Assembly: GCA_028279265.1 (NCBI GenBank)
Contig: JANQOC010000658.1
Coordinates: 1-5,032 of the forward strand
DNA length: 5,032 nt
Source of the DNA: Hyphomicrobiales bacterium
GTDB taxonomy: Bacteria; Pseudomonadota; Alphaproteobacteria; Rhizobiales; CAYWUX01
Direction of reading: 5' to 3'
Below, one piece after another: positions 1 to 4,141 of the stretch. Made by a program: the position numbers and the translations under genes. The notes under the pieces are model-generated. The model was not told where the DNA came from, made no database searches, and saw only the letters and a list, made by a program, of their open reading frames with translations. Within the stretch, counting starts at the first letter, position 1. Each line of letters begins with the position of its first letter.

Positions 1-492
1 ACTGATCCGCTGTGCCAATTCCAGAGCCCGATCCATATGAATGCGCAGGCAGAAATTTTCTCCCGCCTCAATCCTGTTCCCGGCCTCTTCCGCATCCAGA
101 GATTTGTAAATCCCGGGATAGATCGGAGCGCCGTCCGGATCAAGCGCGACAGGGCTGCGGGTTTTCCCGGCAATCTGTTTACGGGTTGCGAAACAGGGAT
201 ACAGCAAATCCAACTGCCGGAGTTTGTCGCTCGCCTGCTTATAGACCTCGAAATGTTCTGATTGGCGCCGGACCGGTGTTTCCCACCTTAAACCCAGCCA
301 ATTCAAATCTTCGTATATCTGATTTTCAAAAACGGCTCTTGACCGCTGGATATCAATATCTTCAATTCGGAGAAGAAATTGACCCTCGAGAATATTCGTC
401 ATATCCCAGGCGAACAATGCTGAGTAGGCGTGCCCGAGGTGCAGGGGGCCGTTGGGGCTCGGCGCAAATCTGAGTCTCGCGAGTTGGGTCAT
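1..492 (-). CDS. gluQ: Glutamyl-Q tRNA(Asp) synthetase, N-terminal part (cut by window start)
   Basis: GluQRS is a truncated glutamyl-tRNA synthetase paralogue that activates glutamate and attaches it to the queuosine base at position 34 of tRNA(Asp); it is cytosolic. Translating the minus strand from the ATG at 492-490 gives 164 residues open to the window edge (family usually about 290-300). The class I signature is clear: RFAPSPNGPLHLGHAYSAL at residues 8-26 with HLGH (18-21) as the HIGH motif, then LRIEDID at 41-47 with R50, which hold glutamate and ATP. The zinc-site region (residues 98-129) keeps C100 and Y125, but A102 and Y129 stand where the E. coli enzyme has cysteines. The KMSKS-like loop lies outside the window. 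The start sits a few residues before FAPSP, as in the family; no strong Shine-Dalgarno is seen. The gene is divergent from the glycosylase gene 47 bp away. The GluQRS identity, as opposed to full GltX, rests on the short N-terminus and the CF(A/C)T...YPG segment. Confidence 0.93.
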   Translation of the reverse strand, partial: MTQLARLRFAPSPNGPLHLGHAYSALFAWDMTNILEGQFLLRIEDIDIQRSRAVFENQIYEDLNWLGLRWETPVRRQSEHFEVYKQASDKLRQLDLLYPCFATRKQIAGKTRSPVALDPDGAPIYPGIYKSLDAEEAGNRIEAGENFCLRIHMDRALELAQRIS

Positions 493-531
493 TAAACTGT
501 AGCGTTCAAGAAATTCCGGGTAAGCGGGAGA

Positions 532-557
532 ATTATAGAATGGTTTGGTCAGGTCAA
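532..557 (-). promoter_or_regulatory. Candidate promoter for gluQ
   Basis: On the minus strand a perfect TATAAT lies at 537-532, about 40 bases upstream of the gluQ start codon, and TTGACC at 557-552. The spacer is only 14 bp, short for a sigma70 promoter (16-18), so either the -35 is used poorly or only the -10 matters. It overlaps the start codon and first codons of the divergent glycosylase gene. Confidence 0.35.
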
Positions 558-1196
558 CTCATAAGATCCGAAGACGATATTCGCGAAGGCGTGGAAGCTC
601 TGAAAAAATGCTGCAAATTTGCGCGCAAAATGCACCGTGTCACCGGTGATCCCCCGCTGCGCCGACGCAATGGCGGCTTCAAGGGATTGGCGCGAATTGT
701 TGTCGGGCAGCAATTGTCCATCGCCAGCGCCGATGCCATCTGGAAACGTCTCGAGGCGGAGGTTAAACCATTTTCATCCCGGCAGCTCGCGGGTTTCAAA
801 GATGAAGAACTGAAAGTGCTCGGGCTGTCCGGTTCCAAAATCCGCACTCTGCGGGCGATAGCCGAGGCGACGGAAAACAAAGAGCTGAGTTTCAGGAAAC
901 TGGCTTCCGCTCATGAAGACGTGGTCATGGATGACCTGGTGGCAATAAAAGGTATCGGTCCCTGGACTGCAAATATTTACACAATGTTCTGCCTCGGACG
1001 TGCCGATAGCTGGGCTGCCGGCGATCTTGCCCTGCAATACGCCACACAGGACCTCATGGCACTGGCAGAAAAACCTTCTGCAGACGAATTGGAAGATATC
1101 GCCGATCGTTGGCGGCCATGGCGCGGTGTCGCCGCCCGCATGCTCTGGTCCTACTATCGCAAAGTCAGAAATCTCAAGCAGGGTTCACCGGTCTGA
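540..1196 (+). CDS. DNA-3-methyladenine glycosylase II family (AlkA-like, HhH-GPD)
   Basis: Base-excision repair glycosylase of the AlkA branch of the HhH-GPD superfamily; the family cleaves the glycosidic bond of alkylated bases such as 3-methyladenine, leaving an abasic site. At 218 residues it lacks the N-terminal domain of E. coli AlkA (282 residues), as many bacterial members do. Visible motifs: IVVGQQLS at 53-60, SGSKIRTL at 97-104, the helix-hairpin-helix LVAIKGIGPWTANIY at 133-147, the catalytic aspartate D162 in AAGDLALQ, and WRPWRGVAARMLW at 191-203. No FeS-cluster cysteines follow the HhH-GPD core, which argues against MutY/Nth. The start at 540 has a GGGAG at 526-530 nine bases ahead. 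It is divergent from gluQ, whose candidate promoter overlaps this gene's start. I see no convincing promoter of its own. The substrate range cannot be read from the sequence. Confidence 0.93.
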   Translation: MVWSGQLIRSEDDIREGVEALKKCCKFARKMHRVTGDPPLRRRNGGFKGLARIVVGQQLSIASADAIWKRLEAEVKPFSSRQLAGFKDEELKVLGLSGSKIRTLRAIAEATENKELSFRKLASAHEDVVMDDLVAIKGIGPWTANIYTMFCLGRADSWAAGDLALQYATQDLMALAEKPSADELEDIADRWRPWRGVAARMLWSYYRKVRNLKQGSPV

Positions 1197-1292
1197 ATTA
1201 CCCCGCTATTGATTTTCGACCTCTTATTGCGACGGAATGTCGTTTGCATTAAATTGTGCGCTTTGGCGTATAAATAATTGAAAAACAACAAT

Positions 1293-1319
1293 ATTAATGG
1301 GATTAACTCGATTAATTAA
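1293..1319. repeat. Three ATTAA half-sites at 9-bp period upstream of the HNH gene
   Basis: ATTAATGGG, ATTAACTCG and ATTAATTAA follow one another without gaps at 1293, 1302 and 1311, so TTAA recurs exactly every 9 bp, with a fourth TTAA abutting at 1316. The array ends 5 bp before the candidate -35 of the HNH gene. It could be an AT-rich UP-like element or a binding array; the spacing does not fit the CtrA pattern of TTAA-N7-TTAA. Confidence 0.45.
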
Positions 1320-1324
1320 TGCGC

Positions 1325-1353
1325 TTCACATAAGAGACATGCCGCTATAGTAT
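1325..1353 (+). promoter_or_regulatory. Candidate promoter of the HNH endonuclease gene
   Basis: TTCACA at 1325-1330 is followed by the overlapping -10 options TATAGT (1346-1351, spacer 15) and TAGTAT (1348-1353, spacer 17). Either would place the transcript start near 1358, giving a leader of about 55 bases before the GTG start. The rest of the gap 1197-1414 holds only a weak hairpin behind the glycosylase gene (GCGAC 1229-1233 with GTCGT 1239-1243, then TT). Confidence 0.4.
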
Positions 1354-1414
1354 GACCATCGTTATGAAATGTGCCGTACCCGAATCAGTAAAACACTGAC
1401 CAAAGGGGAAAAAC

Positions 1415-1975
1415 GTGACTGCAACAAAAGCATCGCCGGAAGCTTTTCCTGCTCTTGTTTTGAACGCGGATTATCGGCCGTTGAGTTATTATCCTTTGTC
1501 GCTGTGGCATTGGCAGGAAGCCGTTAAAGCCGTATTTCTGGATCGTGTGAACATTGTGTCCGAATATGATCACACAGTGAGCAGCCCTTCATGTGAATTC
1601 AGACTGCCCAGCGTGGTTTCTTTGAAGAGCTATGTGCGACCGGCTCTCTATCCGGCTTTTACACGGTTTAACGTATTCTTGCGCGATCGGTTCATGTGCC
1701 AGTACTGCGGCCGTCCGGATGACCTGACCTTCGACCATCTCATACCGAGATCAAAGGGCGGCATGACCCGCTGGGACAATGTAGTCACGGCATGTGCGCC
1801 TTGTAATCTGAAGAAAGGTGGTGAAATGCCGTCGAAGTCTGGCATGAATCCGGCGCAGCAACCTTACCGGCCGACCGTTCACGAACTTCATCGAAACGGC
1901 AGGTCATTTCCACCGAATTACCTGCACGAAAGCTGGTTGGATTATCTTTATTGGGATACTGAACTCGAGCCCTAG
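1415..1975 (+). CDS. HNH endonuclease, conserved single-domain type
   Basis: A 186-residue HNH-family protein of the sort found as a stand-alone gene across Alphaproteobacteria; its biological role is not established. The N-terminal part (14-75) carries the conserved LVLNADYRPLSYYPLSLW segment and the RVNIVSEYDH and LPSVVSL stretches. The nuclease domain spans about 83-138: a structural zinc site from C95-x2-C98 and C127-x2-C130, the catalytic motif DHLIPRSKGG at 107-116 (D107, H108), N122 in WDNVVTACAPCN, and N131. All key residues are present, so it should be active on DNA. The start is GTG at 1415, supported by AGGGGA at 1404-1409 five bases ahead; no earlier in-frame start exists. It is transcribed alone, with its own candidate promoter upstream and a hairpin at its stop codon. 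There is no restriction methylase, intein or intron context here, so neither restriction nor homing is indicated. Confidence 0.93.
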   Translation: MTATKASPEAFPALVLNADYRPLSYYPLSLWHWQEAVKAVFLDRVNIVSEYDHTVSSPSCEFRLPSVVSLKSYVRPALYPAFTRFNVFLRDRFMCQYCGRPDDLTFDHLIPRSKGGMTRWDNVVTACAPCNLKKGGEMPSKSGMNPAQQPYRPTVHELHRNGRSFPPNYLHESWLDYLYWDTELEP

Positions 1976-1989
1976 AGCCCGAGTTCAGT
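1958..1989 (+). terminator. Hairpin overlapping the HNH stop codon, possible terminator
   Basis: ACTGAACTCG at 1958-1967 and CGAGTTCAGT at 1980-1989 form a perfect 10-bp stem around a 12-base loop that contains the TAG stop codon. The stem is strong, but only a broken T tract (TTGTTC with the last stem base) follows, so termination may be weak or the hairpin may serve as a 3'-end stabiliser. Confidence 0.5.
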
Positions 1990-2006
1990 TGTTCGCGTGA
2001 ATTTGC

Positions 2007-2133
2007 GAATTACGCATTACTCATTTACGCATTACTTCCCTTAAGTCTCAAAATAGTGCCGGTTAAAGCAGCTTACGCATTGGGACTGCGACCAATAACG
2101 CGGTCATTTACGCGACTGTACTCTAATTTACGC
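2007..2133. repeat. TTACGC direct-repeat cluster with a 15-bp tandem pair
   Basis: TTACGCATTACT occurs at 2010-2021 and 2025-2036, inside an imperfect 15-bp tandem (2007-2021 and 2022-2036, 13 of 15 identical). Shorter copies follow: TTACGCATT at 2073-2081, TTACGC at 2108-2113 and TTACGC at 2128-2133. All are in the same orientation within about 125 bp, with spacings of 15, 48, 35 and 20 bp. The irregular spacing is unlike a CRISPR array. Confidence 0.6.
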
Positions 2134-2244
2134 TACGCTTACTGATTCTAAACTGGTGACGACTAGACTTAGGTGTATTCTGAACTATGACGCTGAGCCT
2201 CATCCGAAACATATTCCATGAGGGCTTGGAACTTCCGGAATTAA

Positions 2245-2457
2245 TCAACCGAACATCTGATATTGCTCACCGCGAATCATATATTTTCCGGAACTATTGT
2301 CGTTATTGGAGCCTTTTAATTCCGGTTTTTCTTTCATTTTACTTGTGCTGTCTATAGCAGAACGCTGAACTACGCGATTAAGAACAAGATTTGCGGCAAC
2401 GCCTACTGGCATAAATGTTTGGTTATCACTCATTTTACACATCCGTACTTCTTTCAC
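2245..2457 (-). CDS. Doubtful small ORF, hypothetical
   Basis: An open frame of 70 codons from GTG 2457, or 65 and 62 from the in-frame ATGs at 2442 and 2433. I do not recognise it. The product would be hydrophilic: a short apolar stretch MPVGVAANLVLNRVV near the N-terminus, then a lysine/asparagine/serine-rich part and the ending QYQMFG; no signal peptide, membrane segment, cysteine pair or known motif is seen. CATAAT on the minus strand at 2467-2462 could be a -10, in which case the ATG at 2442, with AAGAAG ahead of it, is the likelier start; no good -35 is present. It lies in the low-GC block, points the same way as dsbB and begins about 210 bp beyond the dsbB stop. It may be a real small protein, a remnant of a decayed gene, or chance. 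Confidence 0.27.
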   Translation of the reverse strand: MKEVRMCKMSDNQTFMPVGVAANLVLNRVVQRSAIDSTSKMKEKPELKGSNNDNSSGKYMIRGEQYQMFG

Positions 2458-2606
2458 AAAAATTATGTTCTACAATCGTTCCTTAACGAGGGAAAGCAGA
2501 ATTTAACTTTTTACTGAACGCAATGTGGAAAGATATTTAGGCTAATTTGTGGTACCTGTGGGACACAATCAAGATGTTTACACTTTATTAACACTATTTT
2601 TTTGCA

Positions 2607-2620
2607 TGCGACGCGTCGCA
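2607..2620. repeat. Perfect 14-bp palindrome beside a T7 run
   Basis: TGCGACGCGTCGCA reads the same on both strands and lies 45 bp beyond the dsbB stop. A run of seven T on the plus strand (2597-2603) is 3 bp to its left. Because the run lies upstream of the palindrome on plus, and appears as A on the dsbB transcript, it does not make a standard intrinsic terminator in either direction. It could be an operator for a dimeric DNA-binding protein. Confidence 0.5.
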
Positions 2621-2665
2621 ATTCTTTGCGTGATTTATTCGCTTAATGGGTGACAGAATTGAAAT

Positions 2666-3172
2666 TTATCGCGTTTTGGGTGCCAGCCAGTGACCGAATG
2701 CAAGGATCGCCAATCCGAGAGAAAAAATCGCATTATATCCGGCGAATGAAATTCCAAACATTCGCCAGGGGGCTTCGTCGCAGCGAACCACCCGGTCACT
2801 TTGCAATCGATTGAGAAGATCCGAGGGATCGGCGGCAAAATCGGCGGTCCCGCCGCTGGCACATGTTGAAGGTCCTTCCCACCAGCCCCACTCGACGCCG
2901 GAATGATAAGCGCCAAAAACCATGTTCGCCAAAAATGCGATACCGATTGCCGCGAGAATCCATGTCACCGCTGTCGCTTTGCTTGAGGAATAGAGCAAAT
3001 AGGCCGCAAGACCTGCCGGAACCGCCAGATAGTAGGCATAGCGTTGCATGAGACAGAGCGGACAGGGGCTGTATCCGCCAATCAGCTCAAATCCCCAGGC
3101 CGCAGCCAGAATAGCGGCGCTGGCAAGTGCCAGAAGGAGGGCGTTAGATTGAGGATTTGACAAATACGACAT
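2666..3172 (-). CDS. dsbB: Disulfide bond formation protein B
   Basis: DsbB is the inner-membrane oxidase that reoxidises the periplasmic thiol oxidase DsbA and passes electrons to ubiquinone. The 168-residue product (E. coli 176) shows four hydrophobic segments at about 10-31, 42-61, 67-88 and 140-162. The first periplasmic loop has the CPLC redox pair, C37 and C40, followed by R44 at the position of the quinone-contacting arginine (E. coli R48). The second loop (about 89-139) carries the other redox pair, C104 and C131, so all four essential cysteines are present. The start ATG 3172-3170 has an AAGGG about ten bases ahead; no earlier in-frame start exists. It follows the DedA-like gene on the same strand after 75 bp and is probably co-transcribed with it. 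No dsbA is in the window. No T-tailed terminator follows it; only the palindrome at 2607-2620 lies downstream. Confidence 0.96.
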   Translation of the reverse strand: MSYLSNPQSNALLLALASAAILAAAWGFELIGGYSPCPLCLMQRYAYYLAVPAGLAAYLLYSSSKATAVTWILAAIGIAFLANMVFGAYHSGVEWGWWEGPSTCASGGTADFAADPSDLLNRLQSDRVVRCDEAPWRMFGISFAGYNAIFSLGLAILAFGHWLAPKTR

Positions 3173-3185
3173 ACGGCTTTGACCC

Positions 3186-3215
3186 TTGGCCCCGTTTCTT
3201 TTGGCCCCGTTTCTT
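3186..3215. repeat. 15-bp perfect tandem duplication between yqaA and dsbB
   Basis: TTGGCCCCGTTTCTT occurs twice back to back, at 3186-3200 and 3201-3215. On the coding (minus) strand the copies read AAGAAACGGGGCCAA and lie 14-43 bases upstream of the dsbB start, within the untranslated gap. The exactness suggests a recent slippage duplication, and a copy-number change would alter the dsbB leader length. Confidence 0.8.
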
Positions 3216-3247
3216 TGCTCTGTCGTGAAGACTTCGAACGAGGCCCA

Positions 3248-3829
3248 TCAAATAACATACTTGGCGACAATAAACCCACCGACCAGCAGGATGCAAAACA
3301 ATGCAAACATCAGTCCCAGCCTTTTCTCGATAAACTCGCGGACGGGGGGGCCGAACCAGTAAAGCAGGCCACTGACGATAAAAAACCGCAGACCGCGGGC
3401 GGCAATACTGGCCAGAAGGAACACCATAAAATTCAATTGTGTCGCGCCACTGGCAATGGTGATCACTTTATAGGGAAAAGGCGTGACCCCGGCGATGAAT
3501 ACAATCCAGGCGCCAAAATCGTTGTAGCGCTGGGCAAATTGCTCGAATTTGTCGGCGTAACCGTAAAACTGGAGCAGGGGCTGGCCGATCAAATCGAATA
3601 GATACAAGCCGATCATGTAGCCGGCGATACCGCCGAGAACCGAGGTAATGGTTGCCAGGCTGGCAAGGAACCAGGCCTTGACCCTGTTGGCCAGGACCAT
3701 GGGGATCAGCAGCACATCCGGCGGAATGGGGAAAATCGAACTTTCGAGGAAGGAAACAACACCCAGGGCCCACGTGGCATAGGGTTTTTCCGCAAGCTGA
3801 AGCGTACGGTAGTAGAGCGCTGAGATCAT
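3248..3829 (-). CDS. DedA/YqaA-family inner-membrane protein
   Basis: A 193-residue polytopic protein of the DedA (SNARE-associated/VTT) superfamily, YqaA branch. DedA-superfamily proteins have been linked to flipping of lipid carriers and to envelope homeostasis; the exact substrate of this branch is not established. Hydrophobic segments are visible at about 19-48, 52-82, 106-128, 133-160 and 172-190. Family marks: FLESSIFPIPPDVLLIP at 27-43 (E30 and the proline-rich re-entrant loop), the second re-entrant loop AGVTPFPYKVITIASG at 113-128, and the conserved arginine R145 in AARGLRFF. The ATG at 3829-3827 is the only possible start, since an in-frame TAA lies a few codons upstream; AAAGACAGG precedes it closely. 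It is the first gene of the probable pair with dsbB, and the pairing is common in Alphaproteobacteria as far as I recall. The upstream gap up to the tRNA gives only weak promoter candidates on the minus strand. Confidence 0.93.
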   Translation of the reverse strand: MISALYYRTLQLAEKPYATWALGVVSFLESSIFPIPPDVLLIPMVLANRVKAWFLASLATITSVLGGIAGYMIGLYLFDLIGQPLLQFYGYADKFEQFAQRYNDFGAWIVFIAGVTPFPYKVITIASGATQLNFMVFLLASIAARGLRFFIVSGLLYWFGPPVREFIEKRLGLMFALFCILLVGGFIVAKYVI

Positions 3830-3967
3830 AGCCTGTCTTTATTGCCGCCGGTGTGAAATGTCTATCAAAATAGGAAGCCTGGCCAACAAAACCACCCAAT
3901 TCAGGAGTGAACGTTAATTTCGGGTCACAGTCAGGTGCCGGCGGTGGAACGATTTCCATCACAATGG

Positions 3968-3995
3968 TTGACGTGAGCGTCGGGGACATTATCAT
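3968..3995 (+). promoter_or_regulatory. Sigma70-type promoter of tRNA-Leu
   Basis: TTGACG (3968-3973) and TATCAT (3990-3995) are separated by 16 bp, each one base from the sigma70 consensus. Transcription would start near 4002, about 10 bases before the mature tRNA. The -10 is followed by five C, a GC-rich discriminator of the kind linked to stringent control of stable RNA genes. Confidence 0.65.
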
Positions 3996-4011
3996 CCCCC
4001 TTCTGAATTTG

Positions 4012-4098
4012 GCCCCAGTGGCGGAATTGGTAGACGCGACAGATTCAAAATCTGTTGCCTGCAAGGGCGTGCCCGTTCGAGTCGGGCCTGGGGCACCA
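4012..4098 (+). tRNA. tRNA-Leu (anticodon CAA)
   Basis: An 87-base class II tRNA reading UUG codons. The acceptor stem pairs GCCCCAG (4012-4018) with CTGGGGC (4088-4094), then discriminator A4095 and an encoded CCA (4096-4098). The anticodon stem is ACAGA/TCTGT (4039-4043 and 4051-4055) around the loop TTCAAAA, placing anticodon CAA at 4046-4048. A 15-base variable arm (4056-4070) with a GCC/GGC stem marks it as a leucine-type long-arm tRNA. The T arm is GCCCG (4071-4075), loop TTCGAGT, CGGGC (4083-4087). Its own promoter lies just upstream, and no terminator separates it from the carboxypeptidase gene 43 bp downstream. Confidence 0.98.
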
Positions 4099-4141
4099 TT
4101 CGCTGACAAAACAAAAACTCTAGTCATTCAGGTTCGGGGAA

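Larger units (their letters stand above)
1976..2665. other. Low-GC region without a firm gene
   Basis: About 690 bp between the HNH gene and dsbB, clearly poorer in G+C than the genes around it: 19 of 60 bases at 2281-2340 and 22 of 60 at 2521-2580, against 35 of 60 at 661-720. Stops are frequent in all frames. It holds a TTACGC repeat cluster (2007-2133), a bulged hairpin at 1995-2015 (GCGT and AATT arms around TGCG), an imperfect hairpin at 2195-2226 (CCTCAT 2198-2203 with ATGAGG 2218-2223), two TTCCGGAA palindromes (2233-2240 and 2286-2293), a doubtful small ORF at 2457-2245, a 7-T run at 2597-2603 and the palindrome at 2607-2620. Similar 12-mers lie near its two ends (1992-2003 and 2625-2636). 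No transposase, integrase or tRNA-like structure is visible. Confidence 0.75.

Noticed and set aside
12..473. Plus-strand 153-codon frame at the left edge
   Set aside because: It is the complement of gluQ, whose minus-strand translation has clear synthetase motifs.
1293..1319. CtrA box
   Set aside because: The TTAA motifs are spaced by 5 bases, or 9 and 14 for other pairs, not the 6-7 of known CtrA sites.
2007..2133. CRISPR array
   Set aside because: Repeats are only 6-12 bp with irregular 15-48 bp spacing, and there are no cas genes.
2187..2357. Plus-strand 56-codon ORF with a hydrophobic C-terminus (MTLSLIRNIF...)
   Set aside because: No Shine-Dalgarno at a useful distance, no promoter seen, no recognisable motif, and it overlaps the minus-strand small ORF; likely chance.
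2547..2568. Dyad TTGTG...CACAA as an operator
   Set aside because: Only five pairs in each arm with a mismatched 12-base centre; expected by chance in this length.
3179..3601. Plus-strand 140-codon frame opposite the DedA-like gene
   Set aside because: Low-complexity polar translation over a clear membrane protein gene on the other strand.
3845..3944. CCGCCGG and CCGGCGG inverted repeat flanking the DedA-like gene upstream region
   Set aside because: Seven bases 86 bp apart in GC-rich sequence is not meaningful.
3468..4127. Long minus-strand frame (219 codons) overlapping the DedA-like gene and the tRNA
   Set aside because: Its N-terminal part is the antisense translation of tRNA-Leu (the familiar GPTRTGTPLQATDFES peptide) and the rest lies out of frame over the DedA-like gene; it has no domain of its own.
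4103..4130. CTGACA as the -35 of a promoter for the carboxypeptidase
   Set aside because: No -10-like hexamer lies 15-18 bp downstream; the best there, CATTCA, matches at only two positions.
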